Source: an uncultured Paracoccaceae bacterium
Lineage (GTDB): Bacteria; Pseudomonadota; Alphaproteobacteria; Rhodobacterales; Rhodobacteraceae
Assembly (NCBI GenBank): GCA_937922155.1
Contig: CAKZVL010000002.1
Coordinates: forward strand, 1 to 43,177
DNA length: 43,177 bases
Direction of reading: 5' to 3'
Every line of letters starts with the position of its first letter. Position 1 is the first letter of the stretch. The translations under genes and the position numbers were made by a program. Below are positions 35,686 through 43,177 of this stretch, one piece after another. Below the pieces are notes generated by a model. It was not told where the DNA came from. It saw only the letters and a list, made by a program, of their open reading frames with translations, and did not search any database.

Positions 35686-36275
35686 CCTTCGTGATTGGCT
35701 TGACCGGCTCTATTGGCATGGGAAAGACAACAACAGCCAAAATGTTCGCAGACGAAGGCGTCCAAGTCTGGGACGCTGACGCATGCGTTCACAAACTCTA
35801 TTCAAAGGGCGGGGCGGCAGTTGAACCCATTCGCGCCATTGCACCAACAGCCATTCGGGAAGGATCGGTTTCCCGTGACGCCCTCAGGCGGCTCATCGCC
35901 AACGATCCTACACTGCTAGACCAAATCAACGACGTGGTTCATCCCTTAGTTAGCGCGGACAGGCAAAACTTTCTCAACCAACATAAAGGTGCGTTGGTCC
36001 TTCTGGACATCCCGCTGCTCTTTGAAACCAACGTAGACGAACTCTGCGATTACATCGTTGTTGTCAGTGCGCCGCTCGGCATTCAGAAAGCCCGCGTTCT
36101 AGGCCGCAATGAGATGAGCGAGGATGACTTTAAAATGATCTTATCGCGACAAATGCCAGACAGTGAAAAGCGCCAAAAAGCGGATCAAGTCATCCAGACC
36201 CTAACACTTGCCGATACGAAAGAGACCGTTAAAACTTTGGTGGCAAAGCTCAGGGAACAAATGGCAAATGCGTGA
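35682..36275 (+). CDS. coaE: Dephospho-CoA kinase
   Basis: Last step of coenzyme A synthesis, phosphorylating the ribose 3'-OH. 197 residues. P-loop GSIGMGKTT near 9-17, DADACVHKLY, and LLFETNVDELCDYIVVV are typical. The start is the ATG of the ATGA junction with aroE and the end overlaps dnaQ by 8 bases. A CoA-degrading Nudix enzyme is encoded 20 kb away. Confidence 0.96.
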   Translation: MTFVIGLTGSIGMGKTTTAKMFADEGVQVWDADACVHKLYSKGGAAVEPIRAIAPTAIREGSVSRDALRRLIANDPTLLDQINDVVHPLVSADRQNFLNQHKGALVLLDIPLLFETNVDELCDYIVVVSAPLGIQKARVLGRNEMSEDDFKMILSRQMPDSEKRQKADQVIQTLTLADTKETVKTLVAKLREQMANA

Positions 36276-36960
36276 AATCGTACTGGACACCGAAACAACC
36301 GGCTTTGAACCAACCGAAGGGGACCGATTGGTTGAAATCGGATGCGTTGAATTAATGGGTCATGTCCCGACAGGGCGAACCTATCACCAATATATCAACC
36401 CACAACGATCCATGCCAAAGGGCGCCTTTGAGGTCCACGGCCTCGGCGACGAATTTCTAGCCGACAAACCACTGTTCAAAGACATCGCGCAAGAATTTCT
36501 TGATTTCATCGGTGATGCAAAACTGGTCATCCACAACGCAGCCTTTGACATGAAATTTCTGAATGCGGAACTCGGATGGGTCAACCTACCGCTTTTGCCA
36601 ATGGATCAATCCATCGACACGCTCGCCATCGCGCGCAAGAAATTTCCCGGCTCACCAGCGTCTCTTGATGCGTTGTGCCGCCGTTTTGGCATTAACAATT
36701 CTGCGCGAACGCTACACGGCGCTTTGCTCGACAGTGAAATTCTGGCCGAGGTGTACCTCGAACTCGTCGGCGGGCGTCAACCCGATCTGGTGCTTGCTCA
36801 GACCAGTGAAAAATCCAACACGGATAGGCTCGATGACGCGTGGCGCCCCCAGCCAAGGCCCGCCAAGCTACCAACGCGGCTCACAGAAAAAGAAAAGGCC
36901 GCCCATGACGCCTTTGTTGACACCTTGGGCGACCAATCTGTTTGGAAAACTCTGGCCTAG
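36268..36960 (+). CDS. dnaQ: DNA polymerase III epsilon subunit (proofreading exonuclease)
   Basis: 3'-5' exonuclease subunit of the replicative polymerase. 230 residues from ATG 36268; an earlier frame inside coaE is rejected. DEDDh motifs: Exo I LDTETTG with Asp7 and Glu9, Exo II in HNAAFDMKFL, and Exo III in LHGALLDSEILAEVY with its His and Asp. The C-terminal tail, which binds the alpha subunit in E. coli, is present. It ends in a 4-base convergent overlap with secB. Confidence 0.96.
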   Translation: MREIVLDTETTGFEPTEGDRLVEIGCVELMGHVPTGRTYHQYINPQRSMPKGAFEVHGLGDEFLADKPLFKDIAQEFLDFIGDAKLVIHNAAFDMKFLNAELGWVNLPLLPMDQSIDTLAIARKKFPGSPASLDALCRRFGINNSARTLHGALLDSEILAEVYLELVGGRQPDLVLAQTSEKSNTDRLDDAWRPQPRPAKLPTRLTEKEKAAHDAFVDTLGDQSVWKTLA

Positions 36961-37460
36961 TTAGGCTTCGCAGCTTTCGCCTTTTGCTCTTCAGCACGGC
37001 GCGTGATTTCGGTGCGGTAAAGCGACAAGAAATCAATTGTCTCAAGGTTAAGTGGTGGGAAACCACCATCGCGAGAAATGTCGCTGACGATGCGGCGCAG
37101 GAACGGGAATGTAATGCGCGGACATTCGATCAATAGATACGGATGCATCTGATCATCCGGCACACCTTCGATATGAAAGATGCCAGCATATTCGATTTCC
37201 ATAACGAATAGGGGCTCACCCTTTTCTTTCGTCTTGCTGGTAATGTTCAGCTTGGTCACAACTTCATACTGATTTTCTGCATTCCGCTTGCGGGCATCCA
37301 GATTAACTTGCACAGAAATCTCGGGCTGCGCTTCGCCACCCACACCCTTCTGGGCAAGGATGTTCTCAAACGACATATCGCGGATGTACTGGGCAAGAAC
37401 ATTGCTCTTGATTTTAGATGGATCCAGCGGTGCAGGGGCTGCTTTTTTCTCTTCGGCCAT
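36957..37460 (-). CDS. secB: Protein-export chaperone SecB
   Basis: Tetrameric cytoplasmic chaperone handing unfolded precursors to SecA. 167 residues. Recognisable stretches are YIRDMSFENILAQ, VQVNLDARKRNAENQYEVVTKLN (read as two parts), EIEYAGIF, and CPRITFPFLRRIVSDISRDGGFPPLNLETIDF. The C-terminus is Ala/Lys-rich. ATG 37460 has CGGAG upstream. A CTTGTACAAG palindrome lies just before the ribosome site. Confidence 0.96.
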   Translation of the reverse strand: MAEEKKAAPAPLDPSKIKSNVLAQYIRDMSFENILAQKGVGGEAQPEISVQVNLDARKRNAENQYEVVTKLNITSKTKEKGEPLFVMEIEYAGIFHIEGVPDDQMHPYLLIECPRITFPFLRRIVSDISRDGGFPPLNLETIDFLSLYRTEITRRAEEQKAKAAKPN

Positions 37461-37477
37461 TTTGGCTTAACTCCGGG

Positions 37478-37487
37478 CTTGTACAAG
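37478..37487. repeat. 10-bp palindrome upstream of secB
   Basis: CTTGTACAAG lies 18 bases before the secB ATG and directly ahead of its ribosome site, in the 66-base gap after fxsA. It may be a small operator; no known consensus was matched. Confidence 0.25.
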
Positions 37488-37526
37488 TTAGGGGCTTCTT
37501 ATCAGTCCCGGAACAGGGCCTCAATG

Positions 37527-38000
37527 CTAATGGCGGGTCCATCCAGACGGTTCGTCGGTTGCCTGATCCGAAATATCTTCAAAATCGCCGTCAATAACAC
37601 CATCTTGCGGCCTTTGGCTGTGCGTCGGGCCCGGCCCCATCGTGAATTGGGCAACCTGAACCCGTGACTTTCCCCATTCAAAAATCTTCGCACGAACCTT
37701 TGGAACCAACAAAGCAAGGCCAACAACGTCGGTGAAAAAACCCGGTGTCAGCAACAACGCCCCAGAAAACAGTATCATCGCACCATGCGCCAACGGTTCC
37801 GATGGATCCCGCAAATCAGAGAACGAACGCTGCAAATTCTGGATTTCCCGCGCGCCTTGACTGCGCACCAGCCACGAACCAGCAATTGCTGTGACCAAAA
37901 CGATCAGCAAAGTCGGCCAAATGCCAATCGCACCGCCGACCTGTATAAACAGTGCAATTTCAATCAAAGGGATGGCGATAAACGCCATAAGAAGCCACAT
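37527..38000 (-). CDS. fxsA: FxsA-family membrane protein
   Basis: Inner-membrane protein of 157 residues with hydrophobic helices at the N-terminus (MWLLMAFIAIPLIEIALFI, GIWPTLLIVLVTAIAGSWLV), near 75-105 (GAMILFSGALLLTPGFFTDVVGLALLV read in parts), then a charged tail. The LTPGFFTD motif identifies FxsA, known in E. coli for suppressing F-plasmid exclusion of phage T7; its housekeeping role is unclear. ATG 38000 has AAGGAT upstream. It reads with secB and diverges from the Tim44-like gene. Confidence 0.9.
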   Translation of the reverse strand: MWLLMAFIAIPLIEIALFIQVGGAIGIWPTLLIVLVTAIAGSWLVRSQGAREIQNLQRSFSDLRDPSEPLAHGAMILFSGALLLTPGFFTDVVGLALLVPKVRAKIFEWGKSRVQVAQFTMGPGPTHSQRPQDGVIDGDFEDISDQATDEPSGWTRH

Positions 38001-38111
38001 GGCCTATCCTTTCTAATCTACGAGCCCGCAGAAGGTGGACTCAACGGGTGTCCAACCCTACATAGTAGCCAACGAACGTTCTTTCCATGCCATCCCCTTG
38101 ATGAGGTAAAA

Positions 38112-38771
38112 ATGAATTCTCCCATTATCCAGCTGCTGGTGCTTGCCGGGATCGCTGTGTTTTTGATTTTGCGGCTTCGCGGCGTTTTGGGGACACGCGA
38201 AGGATTTGAAAAACCAGCCGTGCCGATTGACCGTGCCTCCCCGCGTAAACGGACCGACCTCGAAGTGATCGAAGGCGGCCCAGACCGCGACATCACAGAC
38301 CACGTACCAGAAGACAGCCCCAGCGCGCGCGCGTTGGCCGCAATGAAAGGCGCGGATCCTGCGTTCAATGTCTCCGAATTCTTGTCAGGCGCACGCGGTG
38401 CCTATGAAATGATCCTGATGGCATTCGAAAAGGGCGACCTAGAACCGGTCACGCCGTTCATGTCCGAAGACGTCTATGAGGCGTTCGCATCCGTTGTCGA
38501 TGATCGCGCCGACAAGGGCCTAACAGTCGAAGCCACATTTATCGGCATCAGCGATCTCGCATTGAAAGAAGCCACATTCGATACCGACAGCAAAGAGGCG
38601 GAAATGACAGTCCGCTTCACGGGTGAACTGACCTATCAGGTGCGTGACAATGCCGGTGATGTCGTCGAAGGCAACGCAAACGAAATCAAACGCCAAAAAG
38701 ACATCTGGACCTTCGCCCGCGATATGGGCGCTGATGATCCAAACTGGCGATTGGTTGCCACGGGCGAATGA
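38112..38771 (+). CDS. Tim44-like domain membrane-anchored protein
   Basis: 219 residues from ATG 38112, with GAGGTAAA upstream; the long upstream frame is antisense to fxsA and rejected. One N-terminal membrane helix (IIQLLVLAGIAVFLILRLRGVLG), a charged linker, then a Tim44/TimA-like domain (FLSGARGAYEMILMAFEKGD, LEPVTPFMSEDVYEAF, and WTFARDMGADDPNWRLVATGE at the end). The mitochondrial relative tethers the import motor; the bacterial role is uncertain. It overlaps mltA by 4 bases, so one operon with mltA and Smr. Confidence 0.9.
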   Translation: MNSPIIQLLVLAGIAVFLILRLRGVLGTREGFEKPAVPIDRASPRKRTDLEVIEGGPDRDITDHVPEDSPSARALAAMKGADPAFNVSEFLSGARGAYEMILMAFEKGDLEPVTPFMSEDVYEAFASVVDDRADKGLTVEATFIGISDLALKEATFDTDSKEAEMTVRFTGELTYQVRDNAGDVVEGNANEIKRQKDIWTFARDMGADDPNWRLVATGE

Positions 38772-39802
38772 TCAAGGCGATTGCGGGTGCGCTAGTGCTC
38801 TCCGCAACAGTGGCGGGGGCGGCTGTGGCAGACCTGACATATACGTTTCTGGGCTACGATGACCTGAACGGCTGGGCAGAAGACGATCACGAAACAGCGT
38901 TGACCGTCTTCTTAAAAACCTGTCCTGACATACAGCGCACGGAATGGAAAACCATCTGCGACATTGCGCAAACGCAACCAGCCGCCCGCGACTTTTTCGA
39001 AACCCTGTTTATCCCTGTCTTGATCGAGGACGATGAACCAATGCTGTTCACCGGTTATTTCGAACCGGAAATTGCAGGGTCGTTAGAACAATCCGAAACC
39101 TACGCCTATCCGATCTACCGCCTGCCACCAGACCTGGAACCCGGTCAAACCTATTTATCCCGGCGCGAAATAGAAGAAGGTCAAGCCTTGGCCGACAAGG
39201 GACTAGAAATCGCGTGGCTCGCCGACCCTGTTGATCTCTTCTTCATGCAGGTGCAAGGCTCCGGTCGGATTGTCCTGCCAAACGGGGATCGCCTGCGCGT
39301 TGGATATGGCGGCAAGAATGGGCGTAATTATTCGTCCATAGGTCAGATACTAATTAGCCGTGGTATTCTATCGGCAAGTGACGTCTCAGCGGATGAAATC
39401 CGTTCTTGGGTGCGGCGCAACCCGATTGAGGGGCAAGAGCTGCTCTGGCGCAACCAAAGCTATGTTTTCTTTCGCGAACTTACCGACCTTCCCTCCAGCG
39501 CTGGCCCCTTAGGCGCGATGGATCGCTCTGTTACACCCATGCGATCTTTGGCCGTTGATCCATCAATCACAATTCTGGGCGCGCCCGTTTGGATTGAAAA
39601 AGAAGGCGCAGATCCATTAAACCGCCTCATGGTCGCCCAAGATACAGGGTCCGCCATCAAAGGCGCCCAGCGGGCCGACATTTTCTTTGGCACAGGCGCT
39701 GACGCAGGCTTTGCCGCCGGCGCAATCAAGGATGGCGGGCGTATGGTGGTCTTGATGCCCATCGAATACGCTTTGGAAAAACAAGCAGAAGCAGCGCGAT
39801 GA
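38768..39802 (+). CDS. mltA: Membrane-bound lytic murein transglycosylase A (MltA)
   Basis: Cleaves peptidoglycan glycan strands leaving 1,6-anhydro ends. 344 residues. The N-terminal signal peptide (IKAIAGALVLSATVAGAAVA) lacks a clear lipobox cysteine, so secretion without lipidation is likely. The MltA domain includes LFTGYFEPEIAGS, FFMQVQGSGRI and YGGKNGRNYSSIGQ; the C-terminal 3D domain includes LMVAQDTGSAIKGAQRADIFFGTG (the Asp-rich catalytic region). It overlaps both neighbours by 4 bases. Confidence 0.95.
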   Translation: MIKAIAGALVLSATVAGAAVADLTYTFLGYDDLNGWAEDDHETALTVFLKTCPDIQRTEWKTICDIAQTQPAARDFFETLFIPVLIEDDEPMLFTGYFEPEIAGSLEQSETYAYPIYRLPPDLEPGQTYLSRREIEEGQALADKGLEIAWLADPVDLFFMQVQGSGRIVLPNGDRLRVGYGGKNGRNYSSIGQILISRGILSASDVSADEIRSWVRRNPIEGQELLWRNQSYVFFRELTDLPSSAGPLGAMDRSVTPMRSLAVDPSITILGAPVWIEKEGADPLNRLMVAQDTGSAIKGAQRADIFFGTGADAGFAAGAIKDGGRMVVLMPIEYALEKQAEAAR

Positions 39803-40383
39803 AAAAGCCAAGGCACTTATCAAAGGATGAGCGCGCCTTGTGGAATAAAGTCGCAGAAACAGCGACGCCCATTCAAACAGACCCGTTCGCGGCGCCACAG
39901 ACACCTGCCAAAAAACCAACCAATCCGAAATCACCAATGGCACCCTTGCCAAGCTTTTCGGTCGGTTCAAAATCGAACCCATCCCGGCCAAACGACACCT
40001 TGCCCGGCATCGCCGATCGTCTTCGCGCTGCACCCGTGAACATGGATTCAAAATCGTTCGGGCGAATGAAGCGGGGAAAGCTATCACCGGATGCTCGCAT
40101 TGACCTTCACGGAATGACAGTTGCGCAAGCGCACCGGGAACTGACAGAATACCTGCTCGATTCACATGCCGTGGGTAAACGTTTGGTGCTCGTCATCACA
40201 GGCAAAGGCAAAATAAAAGACGACGTTGGCCCAATCCCTGCGCGCCTTGGCGTCCTGCGTCATCAGGTTCCACAATGGCTCGCCCTTGCCCCGTTACGAA
40301 CAATCGTTTTGCAAGTCACACCCGCACATATTCGCCATGGTGGTGATGGTGCCTATTACGTCTATCTACGCAGAGGACGTTAA
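39799..40383 (+). CDS. Smr-domain protein
   Basis: 194 residues. The N-terminal half is low-complexity (Pro/Lys/Ser-rich); the C-terminal Smr domain carries IDLHGMTVAQAH and VLVITGKGK, with RHQVPQWLALAPL and a closing GGDGAYYVYLRR. Smr domains are nucleases or RNA-binding in known cases; small bacterial members are poorly understood. It follows mltA with a 4-base overlap. Its last 18 bases overlap the convergent MFS gene. Confidence 0.92.
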   Translation: MKKPRHLSKDERALWNKVAETATPIQTDPFAAPQTPAKKPTNPKSPMAPLPSFSVGSKSNPSRPNDTLPGIADRLRAAPVNMDSKSFGRMKRGKLSPDARIDLHGMTVAQAHRELTEYLLDSHAVGKRLVLVITGKGKIKDDVGPIPARLGVLRHQVPQWLALAPLRTIVLQVTPAHIRHGGDGAYYVYLRRGR

Positions 40384-41598
40384 GCGCAGCTGCATGTTCG
40401 ACGCGATCTTCAAAAGGACAGCAGCAATGGCAAAGCAAACAGCGTAACCCAGCATCTGCACCTCAAACCCAACGCCTCGATCAATCAACCAACCGCTCAA
40501 CCCCGGACCAATCGCAGACCCAAGCACCATAAGCGCGGTTGCCGCCGACTTGATCGACCCAATGGATTTCGTGCCATAAAATTCGGCCCAACACGCATTC
40601 AGGATTGTGGACTGTCCCCCTCCAGCAAGCCCCATCAGGACCACAGCAATCGCAGTCCAGCCAAGCGTTGGCGCATACCAATGCAAAATGAACGCGGCAA
40701 TATAGGGTAGGATATAAAACGGCAAAAGCCGAGACGCGCCAACCTTATCAATCGCCCAACCATAAATGATGGAGGACATGGCCAAGACGGTCGTTCCAAA
40801 CGGAAACACAGCAACCAAGGCCAAATGGCTAAACCCTTTGATTTCGGCGAAGTGGACCTGATGAAACCAAAAGGCGGTTCCAAACGCAGAAAAGAATGTG
40901 ATCGCAGGGGCAATCAGCCAGAACAACGGATGGCGCAGCGCTTCCATCCGAGTCCAATGCTTCCCACCCATACCGGGTGACGTATCTTGCGCTGCAACGG
41001 ATTGGGGTGTGCGCTCCAACCGCAGCAGTCGAAACAAAACAAAACAATTGGCTACACAGAACAGGGCGAAAAACACCCAAAGTGTACGCCAATCAATGAT
41101 TGATTTCAGCCACACCATCAAAAGCGGTAAAGTAGCCTCCCCGATCATGAACCCAAGGCTCGCAATCGCAAGCGCACGGCCACGGGTTGCCACAAACCAC
41201 CGGGCCATGGCCACAACAGACACATGCGTCGCCATACCTTGGCCCATCAACCGCAACGCAAATATGACGATGACCAAACCCGCCACCGTCGTGTTGTAAG
41301 CCATGGCAAGGCAGGCAAGCGCCAAGATCGCAATGACCGATATGCCCAAGGTCCGCACACGAAAAATGTCCGCAAGGCCGCCCGCCAAAACCATAACGAC
41401 AGCCGAAACCCCGGTGCCGATCATATAGATCAATCCCCAGTCTCCGTTAGACAGGCCAAACTCACTGCGGATTTCACCGCCAAAGATTGAGATGAAAAAA
41501 GTCTGCCCAAAGACTGATAGAAACGAAAGCAATGCACCCGTCGCAAGGAACGGCGCATTCTCTTTGATAAAGCTAAGGTATCCAGACGGTTTGGTCAT
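40366..41598 (-). CDS. Major facilitator superfamily transporter
   Basis: 410 residues with about 12 hydrophobic segments. The loop between helices 2 and 3, GGLADIFRVRTLG, matches the MFS motif A pattern G-x3-D-x2-R-x-R. The ordering of small-residue-rich helices (GLAGGGQSTILNA, VLGSAIGPGLSGWLIDRG) is typical. Substrate is not identifiable. It lies 38 bases after hslU on the same strand and could share its transcript. The ribosome site is weak. Confidence 0.9.
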   Translation of the reverse strand: MTKPSGYLSFIKENAPFLATGALLSFLSVFGQTFFISIFGGEIRSEFGLSNGDWGLIYMIGTGVSAVVMVLAGGLADIFRVRTLGISVIAILALACLAMAYNTTVAGLVIVIFALRLMGQGMATHVSVVAMARWFVATRGRALAIASLGFMIGEATLPLLMVWLKSIIDWRTLWVFFALFCVANCFVLFRLLRLERTPQSVAAQDTSPGMGGKHWTRMEALRHPLFWLIAPAITFFSAFGTAFWFHQVHFAEIKGFSHLALVAVFPFGTTVLAMSSIIYGWAIDKVGASRLLPFYILPYIAAFILHWYAPTLGWTAIAVVLMGLAGGGQSTILNACWAEFYGTKSIGSIKSAATALMVLGSAIGPGLSGWLIDRGVGFEVQMLGYAVCFAIAAVLLKIASNMQLRLTSSA

Positions 41599-41636
41599 CC
41601 CGTCTAGATGATCCGAATTTTCTATCCGCGAAAGCC

Positions 41637-42947
41637 CTAAAGCACGTAACGGCTCACGTCTGTGCTACGTGACAGTTCGCCCAAATGCTGTTCCACGAAT
41701 GCGGCATCCACAACAATATCTTCGCCACCCCGGTCCGGCGCGTTAAAGCTGAGATCTTCAAACACACGCTCCATCACCGTGTAAAGGCGTCGCGCACCGA
41801 TGTTTTCGATGCTCTCATTCACCTCTGCGGCGATATGGGCCAGCGCCTTGATCCCATCCTCTGCAAAGGTAACAGTCACTTCTTCAGTTTTCATCAGGGC
41901 CGTATATTGCAGCGTCAACGCGTTATCCGTTTCGGTCAGGATACGCACAAAATCGTCCTCCGTCAGCGCACGCAGCTCTACCCGGATTGGCAAACGACCT
42001 TGCAGTTCGGGCAACAGATCCGACGGCTTAGCCACGTGAAACGCACCTGATGCAATAAACAGGATATGATCAGTCTTGATCGGCCCATGTTTGGTGCTGA
42101 CGGTCGTCCCTTCGATCAACGGCAGCAAATCACGCTGCACACCTTCGCGTGACACATCCGCGCCACGGGCATCTTGGCGCGCGCAAACCTTGTCGATCTC
42201 ATCCAAAAACACGATGCCATTCTGCTCAACAGCATCCAGCGCCTTTTTGGTGACCGTCTCATCGTCCAGCAATTTGTCGGCTTCATCCGTCAGCAAAATT
42301 TCATAGCTCTGCGCAACGGTCATCCGCTTTTTGACGGTCCGACCCCCCATCGCCTTACCGAACAGATCACCGATATTCATCATCCCGCCCATACCGGCAC
42401 CCGGTTGTCCTGGCACTTCAAAACCACCCAGCGGGTTAGACGTATCAGCCACCTCAAGCTCAATAATCGTATCATCCAGATCACCGGCCTTCAGCTTCTT
42501 GCGAAACATCTCACGCGTCGCCTCGCGCGCGTCTTCACCCGCAACGGCCGTGACGACGCGTTCCTCAGCCAGTTCCAGCGCCTTTTGCTTCACGTCATCG
42601 CGCATATATTCGCGGGTCTCGGAAATGGCGGCCTCGATCAGATCGCGAATGATCTGTTCCACATCGCGACCAACATAGCCAACTTCGGTAAATTTGGTCG
42701 CCTCCACCTTGATAAACGGTGCGCGGGCAAGCTTGGCCAGCCTGCGGGAAATTTCGGTCTTACCAACACCCGTGGGTCCGATCATCAAAATGTTCTTTGG
42801 ATAGACCTCATCGCGCAGATCATCACTCAATTGCTTGCGCCGCCAACGGTTGCGCAATGCGACGGCAACAGCGCGTTTGGCGTCATTTTGACCAATGATA
42901 AAACGGTCAAGTTCCGATACGATTTCGCGAGGAGTAAGATCAGTCAT
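41637..42947 (-). CDS. hslU: ATP-dependent protease ATPase subunit HslU
   Basis: AAA+ unfoldase that feeds the HslV peptidase. 436 residues. N-terminal [20 protein letters not shown]; Walker [16 protein letters not shown]; Walker [12 protein letters not shown]; sensor GRLPIRVEL; the C-terminal SRYVL tail inserts into HslV. All present, so functional. ATG 42947 has AAGGGA upstream. hslV, usually adjacent upstream, is not in the window; a small membrane protein gene lies there, 9 bases away. Confidence 0.97.
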   Translation of the reverse strand: MTDLTPREIVSELDRFIIGQNDAKRAVAVALRNRWRRKQLSDDLRDEVYPKNILMIGPTGVGKTEISRRLAKLARAPFIKVEATKFTEVGYVGRDVEQIIRDLIEAAISETREYMRDDVKQKALELAEERVVTAVAGEDAREATREMFRKKLKAGDLDDTIIELEVADTSNPLGGFEVPGQPGAGMGGMMNIGDLFGKAMGGRTVKKRMTVAQSYEILLTDEADKLLDDETVTKKALDAVEQNGIVFLDEIDKVCARQDARGADVSREGVQRDLLPLIEGTTVSTKHGPIKTDHILFIASGAFHVAKPSDLLPELQGRLPIRVELRALTEDDFVRILTETDNALTLQYTALMKTEEVTVTFAEDGIKALAHIAAEVNESIENIGARRLYTVMERVFEDLSFNAPDRGGEDIVVDAAFVEQHLGELSRSTDVSRYVL

Positions 42948-42956
42948 AAAAGTCCC

Positions 42957-43177
42957 TTAGGCTGTAGGCGGCAAGCGATGCTTGGGAAACACGCTGGGCA
43001 AAAGTCCAAGGAGGACAGCCCGAATACGTTCCCAAAACGCGCCGAGGATAAGTAGGATGATCCCAAGGATCAAAACAGTAATCGCCGCACCTTCGCCATC
43101 AAACACAGTGGCCGAAAGGGCAACAATATAACCAATGGCTGCAATCAGAAATGATCGGCGATCAATGATCATTGCAA
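42957..43177 (-). CDS. Small membrane protein or C-terminus of a larger one (5' end may be off window)
   Basis: Visible from an ATG at 43172, but the frame is open to the window edge 5 bases further, so the start may be off window. The 71 residues have a charged MIIDRRSF start, two hydrophobic helices (LIAAIGYIVALSATVF, ITVLILGIILLILGAFW), then ERIRAVLLGLLPSVFPKHRLPP. Both the D-R-R-S-F-L opening and the basic Pro-rich end look to me like the last part of a larger bacterial membrane protein family. Function unknown. It is 9 bases ahead of hslU. Confidence 0.55.
   Translation of the reverse strand, partial: AMIIDRRSFLIAAIGYIVALSATVFDGEGAAITVLILGIILLILGAFWERIRAVLLGLLPSVFPKHRLPPTA

Noticed and set aside
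38074-38081. GAACGTTC palindrome between fxsA and the Tim44-like gene
   Set aside because: Alphaproteobacterial LexA sites need GTTC/GAAC repeats spaced by 7 bases; this has no spacer and no second unit.
42031-42044. CCACGTGAAACG resembling half a parS site in hslU
   Set aside because: Only one arm matches; the other half lacks the palindrome, unlike the two perfect sites.
42174-43055. 293-codon rightward open frame over hslU
   Set aside because: Antisense to a fully conserved hslU; composition is that of a shadow frame and no ribosome site precedes it.
1-43177. Search for tRNA/rRNA genes, CRISPR arrays, insertion sequences and prophage genes
   Set aside because: No cloverleaf with a CCA-type end, no regular short repeats, no transposase, integrase or phage-like frames were seen; gaps are short and housekeeping genes fill the window.

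Overview
This window looks like a stretch of core chromosome around the replication origin of a marine-type alphaproteobacterium, most likely Rhodobacterales (Roseobacter-like). The reasons are base composition that looks to be in the low to mid 50s % G+C, and a gene order familiar from that group: rho-mnmE-mnmG-rsmG-parA-parB on one side, maf-aroE-coaE-dnaQ facing secB-fxsA and Tim44-like-mltA-Smr on the other, with hrcA-grpE beside rph-rdgB-hemW. I see no insertion sequence, prophage, CRISPR array, tRNA or rRNA. Coding density is very high, with many 4-base start/stop overlaps. Species and order come from my memory of these families, not from a database search.

Layout, left to right. 1-924: a peptide-type ABC permease cut by the window edge. 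982-5889: proline iminopeptidase, ubiG, a MarR regulator overlapping a nitrilase-family hydrolase, grxC, a ComF-type phosphoribosyltransferase, and an NDUFAF5-like methyltransferase-fold protein. 5948-8909: ferrochelatase, then an envelope cluster of two different L,D-transpeptidases around a CAP-domain lipoprotein. 8975-13851: an RlmD/TrmA-like RNA methyltransferase behind two paired ABC half-exporters. 13915-18423: cca, a CoA-type Nudix hydrolase, hslO, a second Nudix gene and argG. 18424-19683: a 30-residue membrane microprotein, a PfkB kinase and the mutS leader. 19684-26552: mutS, grpE-hrcA, rph-rdgB-hemW.

26546-34255 is the origin side. parB, parA, rsmG, mnmG, mnmE, rho and hemJ all read leftward. 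Two perfect 16-bp parS palindromes lie inside the coding ends of rsmG and mnmG. The only gap over 300 bases (33856-34255) is AT-rich and holds two exact DnaA boxes, one TGATCCACA-type box and weaker ones, so I call it the probable oriC. Rightward of it maf, aroE, coaE and dnaQ read the opposite way, so genes on both sides point away from the origin. dnaA itself is not in the window.

34256-43177: maf-aroE-coaE-dnaQ, then convergent secB and fxsA, the Tim44-like/mltA/Smr operon, an MFS transporter, hslU and the end of a small membrane protein. Functionally the window mixes chromosome replication and segregation (oriC, parS, ParAB, DnaQ, MutS), tRNA/rRNA modification (MnmE/G, RsmG, CCA, RlmD-like), protein quality control (GrpE, HrcA, Hsp33, SecB, HslU), haem synthesis (HemH, HemJ, HemW) and envelope remodelling (two L,D-transpeptidases, MltA). 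I see no new multi-gene system. The most notable non-gene signals are the oriC/parS architecture and the unannotated microprotein with a ribosome-binding site that could be folded into a hairpin.
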